In this document: in pieces, positions 8,325 to 17,694 of the stretch | Layout: every line of letters starts with the position of its first letter | How positions within the stretch are numbered: position 1 is the first letter of the stretch | Assembly (NCBI GenBank): GCA_016282745.1 | Contig: JAEELL010000134.1 | Coordinates: 35,582-99,581 of the forward strand | DNA length: 64,000 nucleotides | Direction of reading: 5' to 3' | DNA from: Lachnospiraceae bacterium | GTDB taxonomy: Bacteria > Bacillota > Clostridia > Lachnospirales > Lachnospiraceae | Notes under the pieces: model-generated | Database searches by the model: none | Told to the model about the DNA's origin: nothing | The model's input: the letters and a program-made list of their open reading frames with translations, nothing else | Position numbers and translations under genes: made by a program

Positions 8325-9350
8325 ATGGACAAGAAAAATATTGACTGGTCAAATCTTGGATTTGGATATATTCCAACAGACAAAAGATTTGTTGCTAATT
8401 TCAAAAACGGCGCATGGGATGAGGGAGAACTTACATCTGATTCCATGATTACAATGAGTGAGTGTGCAGGTGTTCTTCAGTATGCACAGACAATATTTGA
8501 AGGTATGAAAGCATACACAACAGAAGACGGAAGAATTGTCACATTCAGACCTGACCTCAATGCACAGAGATTCGAAGAATCAGCCAAGAGACTTGAGATG
8601 CCTGTATATCCACAGGACAAGTTTGTTGAGGCAATCATTGAGACAATCAAAGCAAACAAAGAATTCGTTCCACCATACGGTTCAGGAGCTACATTATACA
8701 TCAGACCTTATATGTTTGGTATTTCACCGGTTATCGGAGTTAAGCCTGCAGAGGATTACCAGTTCAGAACATTCTGTACACCTGTAGGACCTTACTTCAA
8801 GGGTGGAGCTAAGCCTATCACAATCAAGATTAGTGATTTTGACAGAGCAGCACCTCACGGAACAGGTCACATCAAGGCAGGACTTAACTATGCAATGAGT
8901 CTTCATGCGATTGTAACTGCACACAATGAAGGATTTGATGAGAACATGTATCTTGATGCAGCTACAAGAACAAAGGTTGAAGAGACAGGTGGAGCAAACT
9001 TCTTATTCATCACAAAAGACAATAAGGTAGTTACACCAAAGTCTAACAGTATCCTTCCTTCTATTACAAGACGTTCACTTATGTATGTTGCAAAGGAATA
9101 TCTTGGACTTGAAGTTGAAGAAAGAGAAGTATTCAAGGACGAACTCAAAGATTTCGCTGAGTGTGGTCTTTGTGGTACTGCAGCAGTTATTTCTCCTGTT
9201 GGAAAGATTGTTGATCACGGTGAAGAAATCTGCTTCCCAAGTGGAATGGAAGAGATGGGACCAATCACAAAGAAATTATACGAGACACTTACAGGAATTC
9301 AGATGGGCAGAATTGAAGCTCCTGAAGGATGGTTAGTAGAAATCAAATAA
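8325..9350 (+). CDS. ilvE: Branched-chain amino acid aminotransferase
   Basis: PLP enzyme that interconverts Leu, Ile and Val with their 2-oxo acids, using 2-oxoglutarate. At 341 residues it belongs to the longer BCAT group of fold-type IV aminotransferases (BCAT II like). Lys184 in GHIKAGLNYAMS is the predicted PLP lysine; TKVEETGGANFLF carries the PLP-binding Glu, and CGLCGTAAVISPVG the phosphate-binding loop. The ATG has GGAGG seven bases upstream. Codon choice (many AAC, TTC, ATC) is that of a highly expressed gene. Own promoter and terminator show a monocistronic unit. Confidence 0.94.
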   Translation: MDKKNIDWSNLGFGYIPTDKRFVANFKNGAWDEGELTSDSMITMSECAGVLQYAQTIFEGMKAYTTEDGRIVTFRPDLNAQRFEESAKRLEMPVYPQDKFVEAIIETIKANKEFVPPYGSGATLYIRPYMFGISPVIGVKPAEDYQFRTFCTPVGPYFKGGAKPITIKISDFDRAAPHGTGHIKAGLNYAMSLHAIVTAHNEGFDENMYLDAATRTKVEETGGANFLFITKDNKVVTPKSNSILPSITRRSLMYVAKEYLGLEVEEREVFKDELKDFAECGLCGTAAVISPVGKIVDHGEEICFPSGMEEMGPITKKLYETLTGIQMGRIEAPEGWLVEIK

Positions 9351-9398
9351 TTTTAAATAGAAGATTATTAAGTCTACAGTATAAGAACATTAAATAAG

Positions 9399-9439
9399 AA
9401 ACTGTCATGAATGGTAATGTGATTCATGGCAGTTTTTTT
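9399..9439 (+). terminator. Terminator after ilvE
   Basis: Stem AACTGTCATGAAT/ATTCATGGCAGTT with a nine-base loop is followed by a run of seven T. Confidence 0.85.
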
Positions 9440-9440
9440 C

Positions 9441-9497
9441 AGTAACTATTCAGCCTTTCAGCAATGCCAGCCCCAAATACATAAAAGAATAGTTACT
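9441..9497. repeat. 11-bp inverted repeat upstream of the metA promoter
   Basis: AGTAACTATTC (9441-9451) and GAATAGTTACT (9487-9497) are perfect inverted copies 35 bases apart, just upstream of the metA -35 box at 9517. They could be a second hairpin after the ilvE terminator or a two-site operator. Confidence 0.6.
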
Positions 9498-9516
9498 AAA
9501 ATACTATGTATTTTAG

Positions 9517-9545
9517 TTGAAAAAACATGGTTGCAATGATAAAAT
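9517..9545 (+). promoter_or_regulatory. Promoter of metA
   Basis: TTGAAA (9517-9522), a 17-base spacer and an extended -10 (TGA then TAAAAT, 9540-9545). The short leader forms one small hairpin, TCTCAC-TTT-GTGAGA (9557-9571). There is no SAM riboswitch or T-box. Confidence 0.7.
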
Positions 9546-9597
9546 GGAGAAGAAAATCTCACTTTGTGAGAAACTAGTCAGATAGGACGGTGATAAC

Positions 9598-10509
9598 ATG
9601 CCGATTAAAGTTCAAAAAGATTTACCGGCTAAGACAATTATAGAAAATGAAAATATTTTCATAATGGATGAAGAGAGGGCGATTAATCAGGATATAAGAC
9701 CTCTTCGCATTATAATTCTAAATCTTATGCCATTAAAGGAAGATACTGAGATACAGTTGCTCAGAGTGTTGTCAAATACACCGCTTCAGGTAGATACCAC
9801 ATTCCTTCATATGGCCAGTCATGTTTCAAAGAATACACCTGCAAATCACATAAACAAGTTTTACATGACATTTGATGAGGTAAAAAAACATAGATATGAC
9901 GGAATGATAATTACGGGAGCTCCTGTTGAGCAGATGCCTTTTGAAAAAGTCGGATATTGGAAAGAACTTGAAGAGATAATGGAGTGGTCTAAGGATCATG
10001 TAACCAGTACGCTTCATATATGTTGGGGGGCACAGGCAGGACTCTATTATCATTACGGTATCAACAAGATTCAACTTCCTGAGAAGATGTTTGGAATCTA
10101 CAAACATGAAGTCCTTCACAGAAGAGTTCCTATTGTCAGAGGCTTTGATGATGTGTTCTATGCACCTCATTCAAGACATACAGGAGTGTCTACTGAGGAG
10201 ATTAATTCAAAAGAAGAATTATATGTTGTAGCAGAATCAGAGGAAGCAGGAGTTTTTCTTGTTATGGCTAAGGAAGGAAGACAGTTTTTTGTTTTCGGAC
10301 ATCCTGAATATGACAGAATGACTTTGGATCAGGAGTACAAGAGGGATAAGTCAAAAGGATTGAATATACAGATTCCAAAGAATTATTATCCGGATGACAA
10401 TCCTGATAATCAGCCGATATTGACATGGAGAAGTGTATCCAATGCTTTGTACACCAATTGGCTGAATTATTATGTATATCAGGAAACACCGTATGATTTG
10501 GGAGATTAA
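9598..10509 (+). CDS. metA: Homoserine O-acyltransferase, MetA family (predicted acetyl-CoA type)
   Basis: Acylates homoserine in the first committed step of methionine synthesis. The 303-residue chain has the full triad: Cys142 (HICWGAQAGLYY), His235 and Glu237 (GHPEYD). Position 111 is Glu (GAPVE), where E. coli MetA has Gly (GAPLG). Work on Bacillus MetA proteins showed that Glu at 111 selects acetyl-CoA and Gly selects succinyl-CoA, so this enzyme is predicted to make O-acetylhomoserine (MetAA) despite belonging to the family often annotated as succinyltransferase. GGTGA lies just before the ATG. The next gene starts ten bases after the stop and may be cotranscribed. Confidence 0.93.
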   Translation: MPIKVQKDLPAKTIIENENIFIMDEERAINQDIRPLRIIILNLMPLKEDTEIQLLRVLSNTPLQVDTTFLHMASHVSKNTPANHINKFYMTFDEVKKHRYDGMIITGAPVEQMPFEKVGYWKELEEIMEWSKDHVTSTLHICWGAQAGLYYHYGINKIQLPEKMFGIYKHEVLHRRVPIVRGFDDVFYAPHSRHTGVSTEEINSKEELYVVAESEEAGVFLVMAKEGRQFFVFGHPEYDRMTLDQEYKRDKSKGLNIQIPKNYYPDDNPDNQPILTWRSVSNALYTNWLNYYVYQETPYDLGD

Positions 10510-10519
10510 GGAGGAAAAA

Positions 10520-11476
10520 ATGGCTACAAGAGCAGAATTAAAAGAAAGAGCAAAAAATCTATTAAATGGAAACTATTGGGGATGTGTACTTGCTGCACTT
10601 ATACTTTCGCTTGTTGGAGGTATAACAGGTTATAGTGGCGGCAGTACTTCAGTAAATACAAAATATACTCCTCAGGCTTATCAGGAGTATTTTCGTGATA
10701 TTTCCAATGCAAAAACATCACAGGATTATATAAAGGCTTTTGAAAAATTAAATAATTCAGGAAATAATTCATCACTTAATTCTATTTTTAATGATTCAAG
10801 TGATAGCACATATTCAGACAGCGATAGCAGTAATGTCTTTGAGGATTTGGATGATTCCGCTTATTCAGACCTGGAAATGGAACAGGCATTGACCAATAGT
10901 TCTTCAGGCGCCATGGGAGCGATATTCATTGTAGTTATTATTATAGTTATAATTGTACTTGTAATTGCATTTGCACTTGCCGCTTTTCTTTTCAATCCTT
11001 TGACGGTTGGAGGAAAGAAGTGGGTGCTTCTTAACAGAACATCAAAACCTGATATAGGTGTTTTTGGATATGCATTTTCAAATTCATACTGGAATGTTGT
11101 AAAAGTGTCATTTATCAGAGATATCAAGGTGTTTTTGTGGACATTACTTTTCATAATTCCGGGTGTTATCAAGAGTTATGAATACAGAATGATTCCATAT
11201 CTTTTAGCAGAGAATCCAAGCATGTCATCAATAGAAGCTTTTGAGATTTCAAGAAATCTTATGACAGGAAACAAATGGAGAGCATTTGTTCTTGATCTTT
11301 CATTTATTTTATGGGGATTTTTGGGGGCTATTCCGGTAATCGGATTATTTGCAAGAATTTTTTATATTTATCCTTACGTTGAATTGACACAAGGAGAGTT
11401 TTATGTTCAGTTATGTGCTGAAACAGGACAGGTAGTACAGAAGCAGAATGTTGACTTTGGAGATTCTTGGAGTTAA
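10520..11476 (+). CDS. DUF975 family integral membrane protein
   Basis: Membrane protein of 318 residues matching DUF975: the N-terminal signature RAELKERAKNLLNGNYWGCVLAALI, then several membrane helices (about 22-40, 135-165, 215-235, 270-300) and the central LFNPLTVGGKKWVLL and FIIPGVIKSYEYRMIPYLLAENP motifs. Function of the family is unknown. Unusual here is a long Ser/Asn/Asp-rich loop (about 45-130) between helices one and two. AAGGAGG is six bases before ATG 10520; an earlier in-frame ATG at 10472 lies inside metA and is rejected. A terminator follows. Confidence 0.85.
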   Translation: MATRAELKERAKNLLNGNYWGCVLAALILSLVGGITGYSGGSTSVNTKYTPQAYQEYFRDISNAKTSQDYIKAFEKLNNSGNNSSLNSIFNDSSDSTYSDSDSSNVFEDLDDSAYSDLEMEQALTNSSSGAMGAIFIVVIIIVIIVLVIAFALAAFLFNPLTVGGKKWVLLNRTSKPDIGVFGYAFSNSYWNVVKVSFIRDIKVFLWTLLFIIPGVIKSYEYRMIPYLLAENPSMSSIEAFEISRNLMTGNKWRAFVLDLSFILWGFLGAIPVIGLFARIFYIYPYVELTQGEFYVQLCAETGQVVQKQNVDFGDSWS

Positions 11477-11496
11477 TTATTATTGATTATTGTTCA

Positions 11497-11531
11497 GGCA
11501 CTACACTCTCTCTACAGTGTAGTGCCTTTTA
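11497..11531 (+). terminator. Terminator between the DUF975 and moxR genes
   Basis: Stem AGGCACTACACT/AGTGTAGTGCCT with an eight-base loop, then TTTT. As no clear promoter is seen between it and the moxR start at 11579, it may act as a partial terminator or attenuator. Confidence 0.75.
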
Positions 11532-11578
11532 TGATTGTTAGCCATGATGAGTCAGGTGAAAAATTTTTAGGAGGAAGT

Positions 11579-12532
11579 ATGGGAGAATTGTATTTTGAAG
11601 CAAACAGAGTTATTGACGAAGTTAAAAAAGTAATTGTAGGAAAGGATGATGCCATCAAGCTTATCATGTGTACAATTGTTGCACAGGGACATGTATTGAT
11701 AGAAGATACCCCGGGTGTAGGTAAGACTACCATGGCAAAGGCATTCTCAAAGGCAATGGGACTTGAGGAGAATCGTGTTCAGTTTACGCCGGATGTAATG
11801 CCGTCGGATCTTACAGGATTTTCAGTGTATAAGAAAGACACAAATGAATTTGTGTACAAAAAAGGTTCACTTATGTGCAATCTCTTTCTTGCAGATGAGA
11901 TTAACAGAACATCACCAAAAACTCAGTCAGCATTATTAGAGTCAATGGAAGAAAGAAAAGTGACTGTTGATGGCGTTACCAGAGAACTTAGCAGACCTTT
12001 TGTCGTAATCGCGACAGAGAACCCTGAAGGTTCTGTTGGAACCCAGCTTTTACCGGAATCACAGTTAGACAGATTTATGGTTTGTGTAAATATGGGATAT
12101 CCAACAATCGAAGAGGAAGTTGAAATCCTTAAGCGCAGACAGGAAGGTGACCCGGTAGAGAAGGTTGAACAGTTATTTGACGGAAAAGGTGATGTGATTA
12201 CAAAGATGCAGGAAGAGGCATCAAATGTATTTATGAATGCAAAAGTCCTCAAATATATAGCAGAACTTGCAAATGAAACCAGAAATAACAGTTCTCTTGC
12301 AACAGGTCTTAGCCCGAGAGGTTCTGTGGCATTGGCTGCACTCAGCAGAGCATGGGCGTGGATAGAAGGCAAAAACTATGTCACACCTGACGATGTCAAA
12401 GCAGTATTTTATTCTGTCGCATCTCACAGAGTAACCTTAAGCACAAAAGCAAAGGTTGCCCAGATAAAGAAAAGCGATGTTATAGACGCCATATTGGATG
12501 ATATAGAAGCTCCTACAATAAAGGGGATATAG
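11579..12532 (+). CDS. MoxR family AAA+ ATPase
   Basis: Cytoplasmic AAA+ chaperone-like ATPase, 317 residues. Walker A is DTPGVGKT (43-50), Walker B is FLADEINR, sensor 1 region TENPEGSVGTQLLPESQLDRF, and the C-terminal lid domain includes LATGLSPRGSVALAALSRAWA. MoxR proteins are thought to help activate or assemble partner proteins that carry DUF58/VWA domains. ATG 11579 is preceded by AGGAGG; an upstream extension to 11483 would overlap the hairpin and is rejected. It is the first gene of a moxR / DUF58 / transglutaminase cluster, a very common arrangement in Firmicutes. Confidence 0.93.
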   Translation: MGELYFEANRVIDEVKKVIVGKDDAIKLIMCTIVAQGHVLIEDTPGVGKTTMAKAFSKAMGLEENRVQFTPDVMPSDLTGFSVYKKDTNEFVYKKGSLMCNLFLADEINRTSPKTQSALLESMEERKVTVDGVTRELSRPFVVIATENPEGSVGTQLLPESQLDRFMVCVNMGYPTIEEEVEILKRRQEGDPVEKVEQLFDGKGDVITKMQEEASNVFMNAKVLKYIAELANETRNNSSLATGLSPRGSVALAALSRAWAWIEGKNYVTPDDVKAVFYSVASHRVTLSTKAKVAQIKKSDVIDAILDDIEAPTIKGI

Positions 12533-12583
12533 GAACATACTTTTAAGAAAATGTTTTAATAAGTATGAAGGGGTCGATAAATA

Positions 12584-13678
12584 ATGTTTAAGAGAATAAT
12601 GATTTATCTGATAGTGATGGGGGTAACGGTTTTCAATTATTTTATCTATGAAGATACAATTGTAAAACAGATACTTGGTGCAGAAATAATATTCTTTTTT
12701 ATGAGTATTTTATATCTGATTCTAATGAGAAGAAATATAATAGCCAATCTGGTTCCCATATCTGAAGTGGCTGAAAAAAATAAGAGTGTTACTATCAGAG
12801 TTAAAGTTAAAAATAAATCACATTTCTTTTCTTCAAATGTCACAGCATTTGTAAGCATAGAGAATATTGCAAGTGGAAAGAAAAAAATAATAGAAGTAAA
12901 AATATCAGCCACCGGCGATTCTGAAAAAACAGGAAAGAAAAAAGTGGCGATATTTCAGACGGGCATATATCGAATAAATTTGTTGAGAGTTGAGTACAAG
13001 GATCCGTTAAATCTTCTTTCGATGAAGAAAAAGGTGAATAAATCCTGTGAATTGGTCGTTATGCCTCAAATGAAACTGTTAATGACGGATGTAACTCTTA
13101 GAACACAAATGTTTGTAGGAGATGCAGAGGAGTATTCAGACAGAGAGAGCGGTGACGACCCAACTGAGATATATCAGATAAGAGAGTATACTGAATCAGA
13201 TTCCGTTCATGACATTCATTGGAAATTATCTGCAAAGTCAGACGAAATATTAGTGAAGGAAAGGGCGAAACCTGAAGGGTGTCCGGTGGTTATATGGATT
13301 GATTACAACAAAAAAGAAAGCAAGCAGCGCAACTACGAAATGACTATGGATTTGATTGCATCTTTGTTACTGTCAATTAGAGAAAAAGGAATTAATCATC
13401 TTGTCCTGTGGTATGATAACGAACTTGATGCCGTTGTAAAGAAAAAAGTCTGCAAGGATGAAAATATTTACGAGGCGCTTAGGAGAATGATGTACATAAA
13501 ACCTTATAAGGATTTGGAAGCTGTGAAGGTTTTGAAGGATGAGACTTTAAAGAGAATAGATTGCAGTACTTTGATTAACGTTAATTTTGACTGTGAGATG
13601 AAATTGAATGAAGAGAGTGTGAAAATTGCAAAAGAAGGTAAGCAGATTAAATGGGAAGAAATATATTTAGCATTGTAA
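12584..13678 (+). CDS. DUF58 domain protein, membrane anchored
   Basis: Protein of 364 residues with two N-terminal membrane helices (about 4-22 and 26-46), an extracellular-like beta domain (about 60-150) and the DUF58 signature (about 178-220: DPTEIYQIREYTESDSVHDIHWKLSAKS split here by position 187-212). DUF58 is related to von Willebrand factor A folds and is the usual partner of MoxR ATPases. The motif with VVIWIDYN after it resembles the first strand of a VWA-like fold. It begins 51 bases after moxR and overlaps the next gene by 28 bases, so the three are an operon. The exact function is unknown. Confidence 0.85.
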   Translation: MFKRIMIYLIVMGVTVFNYFIYEDTIVKQILGAEIIFFFMSILYLILMRRNIIANLVPISEVAEKNKSVTIRVKVKNKSHFFSSNVTAFVSIENIASGKKKIIEVKISATGDSEKTGKKKVAIFQTGIYRINLLRVEYKDPLNLLSMKKKVNKSCELVVMPQMKLLMTDVTLRTQMFVGDAEEYSDRESGDDPTEIYQIREYTESDSVHDIHWKLSAKSDEILVKERAKPEGCPVVIWIDYNKKESKQRNYEMTMDLIASLLLSIREKGINHLVLWYDNELDAVVKKKVCKDENIYEALRRMMYIKPYKDLEAVKVLKDETLKRIDCSTLINVNFDCEMKLNEESVKIAKEGKQIKWEEIYLAL

Positions 13679-16161
13679 AAAAAGAACAATTTAATAATGA
13701 TATATTTGAAATTATATGCGAATTAATGGCTGTTTATATAGTGTCATTTTCTGTTTTTAAAATGTGGTTATCTGTTTTCCCGTATACTATAACCAATCTT
13801 GGAAGTGGAATGAACTCAAATACAATTATTGTTCATTTGTTATTGACTTTGGTTGCATTCACTGTAGTGTTTATTCCTACAATGAACAGATTTGATAAAT
13901 ACAGAGTCGTTACGGGGATGATTGTTCTATTTGGAATATTATTTTGCTGCATGGTGATTCTAACATTAAGTAAAGTCAATATAAATCAGTTGAAGCTGAT
14001 TATCAATTATTTCATTACAATATACGATAGAGTTTGTGAAGATTATTATTATGAACTCAATACAGATAATATTTCAGGGAAGATATACAATATTATATTT
14101 TGCATGATTGTTTTTCTTGTTGCTATAATACTATCAGTTATTATCAGATTGAAAAAGGGGATATTGTTAACGGTAGTAATAATGGTTGCCCCGATTATTG
14201 TGGTGGCTGAGACAGGAAGATATCCAAAACCTCTGAACGCATGGATGATTATTTCAAGCGGTCTTATTTACCTTGCCATATATGCAAACAGTCATAACAA
14301 ACTGAGCAGTTTCACGATTGCTCAGGTTACAGGTTTATGTGTGATTTTGAGTTTTGCAGGCATAATAAGCGGAAACAGGATTGATAAATTGACTTATGAT
14401 CACGATGGCTTTTATTATTCAGTCAGGGATTCTATTGTTAATTTTGATTTCGGCACAATTGTGGAGCATTTTGATTTTAAAGGTTTTGGTGGCTCTAAAA
14501 AAGCGGGAAATGCTTTGGGGCTCACAGAAGGAAAACTATCAGAGTGCGGAGAGAGAAAGATTACCGGAAAGAAGTGCATGACTGTATTCCTAAATAATAA
14601 ACCTACTGAGGATTTATACCTGAGAGGTTTTGTGGGAGGCGACTATATAGGAATCAAATGGGATGATCCCGATATTTTTAGATATGATATGCAGGTTGTT
14701 GGAAATAAAAAATCATATAATCAGGTAGTTTTGGGTTATCGTAAAAAGTTGAAGAATGAAAAAGATAATACTGTAACCATAAGGGCGGATAAGTCTTTAA
14801 AAAAATATTTTTTTACTCCGTATTTCCTTAATCAAAATAATGTGGAAGTAGTTAGGTATTATGACATTTCATGCATTGGAGAGGCATTTCAATTTTCTAA
14901 TTTTAAAAAAGTTAATAAGGGTGAATCTATGCCTTATTTTTGCGAAGAGGTCGATAGTACAATAGGAATAAGCGGCAGGCTGAATTATAATCAGACACTA
15001 AAAAGGCTTGGAAAAAAAGAAGAAGTAGATGAATATTCTCTTAATTTTTTCCCAATTGATACAGTCAAAAGCGTTCTTATCGAAAAAGGTAGTTGGATAA
15101 ATGAAGTGGAAGATATAAATGAAGCGGAAGATAAAAATATATATTTAGTTAACTTGGATAATGCTTACACCAGATTGGGGGATTTTTACGATGAAGATGA
15201 ATATCTTTCTTCGGAATGGCCAAATATAGAAGAGACCGGAAAGAGAATAGACGATTATTTTGCCGATGGTTTTGAATATACTCTTAATCCGGGAAAATAT
15301 AACTATGATATAGACGGAGATTTTATTGAGCATTTTAAGCAGACCAAAAAAGGATATTGTGTCCATTTTGCTACGGTTGCCACTATGATGTATAGGACAG
15401 CGAAAATTCCGGCAAGATATGTTGAAGGATTTAGAATTCCAAAGGAAGCATTTGCTAAGGACAGTAACGGATTTTACCAGGTGAAAGTTACGGATGCCAT
15501 GGCACACGCGTGGACGGAAGTGTTTGATGAAAGATATGGTTGGGTTCCGAAAGAACATACTCTTGGTTATGACAGTAGTATAAATGATGATGTAAAACCA
15601 AAAACTGAGGAGCCAACAACAGAAAAAGAAACAACAGCGCAACCTGAAACCACAACAGCTTCAGAGACGGTGACAACTGAAAATGAGACAGAAACAGAAA
15701 GTGTTGTTAACATAAACAGACATACAAAGGATATTCCAATGGGCAAAGTTGGAAAGGTGATATTATTCGTGATGGCAGGGGCCTTTATATTATATCTGCA
15801 GTTAATTGCCAGAAGACAGTATAAGCGCAGAGTGATGAAAAATGCAGATAAGAATACCAGAGTAAGACTGTTATACAGAGATATTTACAGAATCTGCAAA
15901 ATTAAGGGATTAAAGCCTGTTGGTAAAATGGATAAAGATATCAATAAGAGTATGACAGATATGTTTGTTGATAAAGTAATGACTGAAAAAATGTGGGACG
16001 ATATGATTGCCTGCGGATATAAAGCAACATATTCTAATGAAATCTGTGAGAAGAATGATTATCAGACAGTTCATGAGTTCTACAAGTTGTTCAGGGAAGA
16101 ACAGTTGAGTGATATGTCACTTATTAAAAAGATATTGTTTGTTTTGATTTATGCACTTTGA
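13651..16161 (+). CDS. Membrane transglutaminase-like protein (TgpA type)
   Basis: Polytopic membrane protein of 836 residues. About six helices occupy residues 25-240, then a large outer domain contains a transglutaminase-core fold (about 520-650) with Cys570 in KKGYCVHFATVATMMYRTAKIPARYVEG (position 565-592) and His619 in AHAW. The third residue is unusual: the place of the normal FDPT Asp reads KEHT (GWVPKEHTLGYD), a Glu-type variant. After a Thr/Glu-rich linker (about 650-690) there is one more helix (about 698-716) and a cytoplasmic tail. Such proteins accompany moxR and DUF58 and are thought to process or cross-link envelope material. Its start overlaps the DUF58 gene by 28 bases. Confidence 0.87.
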   Translation: MGRNIFSIVKKEQFNNDIFEIICELMAVYIVSFSVFKMWLSVFPYTITNLGSGMNSNTIIVHLLLTLVAFTVVFIPTMNRFDKYRVVTGMIVLFGILFCCMVILTLSKVNINQLKLIINYFITIYDRVCEDYYYELNTDNISGKIYNIIFCMIVFLVAIILSVIIRLKKGILLTVVIMVAPIIVVAETGRYPKPLNAWMIISSGLIYLAIYANSHNKLSSFTIAQVTGLCVILSFAGIISGNRIDKLTYDHDGFYYSVRDSIVNFDFGTIVEHFDFKGFGGSKKAGNALGLTEGKLSECGERKITGKKCMTVFLNNKPTEDLYLRGFVGGDYIGIKWDDPDIFRYDMQVVGNKKSYNQVVLGYRKKLKNEKDNTVTIRADKSLKKYFFTPYFLNQNNVEVVRYYDISCIGEAFQFSNFKKVNKGESMPYFCEEVDSTIGISGRLNYNQTLKRLGKKEEVDEYSLNFFPIDTVKSVLIEKGSWINEVEDINEAEDKNIYLVNLDNAYTRLGDFYDEDEYLSSEWPNIEETGKRIDDYFADGFEYTLNPGKYNYDIDGDFIEHFKQTKKGYCVHFATVATMMYRTAKIPARYVEGFRIPKEAFAKDSNGFYQVKVTDAMAHAWTEVFDERYGWVPKEHTLGYDSSINDDVKPKTEEPTTEKETTAQPETTTASETVTTENETETESVVNINRHTKDIPMGKVGKVILFVMAGAFILYLQLIARRQYKRRVMKNADKNTRVRLLYRDIYRICKIKGLKPVGKMDKDINKSMTDMFVDKVMTEKMWDDMIACGYKATYSNEICEKNDYQTVHEFYKLFREEQLSDMSLIKKILFVLIYAL

Positions 16162-16235
16162 GATATCAGCATGCCGGCAAATATTAAATCAGTCATGCCG
16201 TCCGGAAGTCGCTTATAAATATTTAAACATATGTC

Positions 16236-16264
16236 TAGACAAAGGAAATAATATTTGTTAAAAT
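16236..16264 (+). promoter_or_regulatory. Promoter of the butyrate operon
   Basis: TAGACA (16236-16241), a 17-base spacer, and an extended -10 TGT+TAAAAT (16259-16264). The leader to thl is about 140 bases. The -10 is embedded in a Rex-like operator. Confidence 0.72.
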
Positions 16265-16272
16265 TATAACAA
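16255..16272. promoter_or_regulatory. Rex-type redox operator over the -10 box
   Basis: TTGTTAAAATTATAACAA matches the published clostridial Rex consensus TTGTTAANNNNTTAACAA at 13 of 14 fixed positions. It covers the -10 of the butyrate operon, the right place for repression. Rex releases DNA when NADH is high, so the operon would be induced when reducing power must be disposed of. The rex gene itself is not in this window. Confidence 0.72.
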
Positions 16273-16408
16273 TCTCAGTTTTAATATTTTTACGCGAAAT
16301 TTGAAGTCATTTGTTGATTGAAGATTGTATTAATGTTATTATTGAAAAGGATGCGTGTTTTTTACATGCAAAAGAATAAAATTCTATTATTAATGGAGGA
16401 TTTATATT

Positions 16409-17593
16409 ATGTCAAAGAAAGTTGTTATCGCAGGCGCTTGCCGTACAGCTATCGGTAAGATGGGTGGAGCTTTAAGCACAACACCAGCACCGGAACTTGG
16501 TTCAATCGTTATCAAGGAAGCTCTTAACAGAGCAGGAGTACCAGCTGATCAGGTTGATCACGTATACATGGGATGTGTTATCCAGGCTGGTCTTGGACAG
16601 AACGTTGCACGTCAGGCATCAATCAAAGCAGGACTTCCAATTGAGACACCTGCAGTTACAGTTAACGTAGTTTGTGGTTCAGGTCTTAACTGTGTTAATA
16701 TGGCAGCTCAGATGATTCAGGCTGGAGATGCTGATATCGTAGTAGCAGGTGGTATGGAGAATATGTCTATGGCACCATACGCAGCTCAGAATGCACGTTT
16801 TGGTTACAGAATGAACAACGGAACATTGGTTGATACAATGGTTAATGATGCATTATGGGATGCATTCAATGGTTACCACATGATGATTACAGCTGAAAAC
16901 GTAGCTGAGCAGTGGGGACTTACAAGAGAAGAGTTAGATGCATTTGCAGCAAACTCTCAGCAGAAATGCGAAGCAGCTATGAACAATGGCATATTCAAAG
17001 ATGAGATCGTACCTGTTGTTGTTAAGAACAGAAAGGGAGATATCATCGTAGATACAGACGAAGGACCTCGTGCAGGTACTACAGCAGAGACACTTGCTAA
17101 GTTAAAAGCTTGTTCAGGTAAGGCAGACGGAGTTGTTACAGCAGGTAACGCATCAGGAATCAATGACGGTGCAGCTGCAGTTGTAGTAATGAGCGAAGAG
17201 AAAGCTAAAGAGCTCGGTGTAACACCAATGGCTACATTCGTTGCCGGAGCACTTGGCGGTGTTGATCCTTCAATCATGGGTGTTGGACCTGTTGCTTCTA
17301 CAAAGAAAGTATTGGCTAAGACAGGACTTACAATTGATGATATCGATTTAATCGAAGCAAACGAAGCATTTGCTGCACAGTCAGTAGCAGTTGCTAAAGA
17401 CTTAAACTTTGACATGTCAAAAGTTAACGTAAACGGTGGTGCAATCGCACTTGGACATCCGGTTGGAGCTTCAGGATGCCGTATCCTTGTTACATTGCTT
17501 CACGAGATGCAGAGAAGAGACGCTAAGAAGGGTCTTGCTACACTTTGTATCGGTGGTGGAATGGGATGTTCTACAATCGTTGAGCGTGACTAA
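16409..17593 (+). CDS. thl: Acetyl-CoA C-acetyltransferase (thiolase)
   Basis: Condenses two acetyl-CoA to acetoacetyl-CoA, the entry step of butyrate synthesis. The 394-residue chain has all catalytic residues of biosynthetic thiolases: Cys89 ([10 protein letters not shown]), His350 ([14 protein letters not shown]) and Cys380 (CIGGGMGC). GGAGG lies eight bases before the ATG. Codon use is strongly biased to AAC, ATC, TTC and GGT, as in the following genes, which points to very high expression. It is the first gene of the thl-crt-hbd-bcd-etfB-etfA operon, an order known from Coprococcus-like and related Lachnospiraceae. Confidence 0.96.
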   Translation: MSKKVVIAGACRTAIGKMGGALSTTPAPELGSIVIKEALNRAGVPADQVDHVYMGCVIQAGLGQNVARQASIKAGLPIETPAVTVNVVCGSGLNCVNMAAQMIQAGDADIVVAGGMENMSMAPYAAQNARFGYRMNNGTLVDTMVNDALWDAFNGYHMMITAENVAEQWGLTREELDAFAANSQQKCEAAMNNGIFKDEIVPVVVKNRKGDIIVDTDEGPRAGTTAETLAKLKACSGKADGVVTAGNASGINDGAAAVVVMSEEKAKELGVTPMATFVAGALGGVDPSIMGVGPVASTKKVLAKTGLTIDDIDLIEANEAFAAQSVAVAKDLNFDMSKVNVNGGAIALGHPVGASGCRILVTLLHEMQRRDAKKGLATLCIGGGMGCSTIVERD

Positions 17594-17623
17594 TATATAG
17601 ACTATTATTAGAGTCGAATACAT

Positions 17624-17656
17624 ATTGAGCTGATGGGCTTAGCCTGTCAGCTCAAT
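17624..17656 (+). other. Intercistronic hairpin, thl-crt
   Basis: ATTGAGCTGA and TCAGCTCAAT form a perfect 10-bp stem with a 13-base loop. There is no T-run after it, so it is more likely an RNA stability or processing element than a terminator. Confidence 0.75.
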
Positions 17657-17694
17657 GGTATGTTCAGAAGAAGAGAAGATATAAGGAGAAAAAT

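Noticed and set aside
16162..16230. Terminator after the transglutaminase gene
   Set aside because: CATGCCG occurs twice as a direct, not inverted, repeat and no stem with a T-run is visible.
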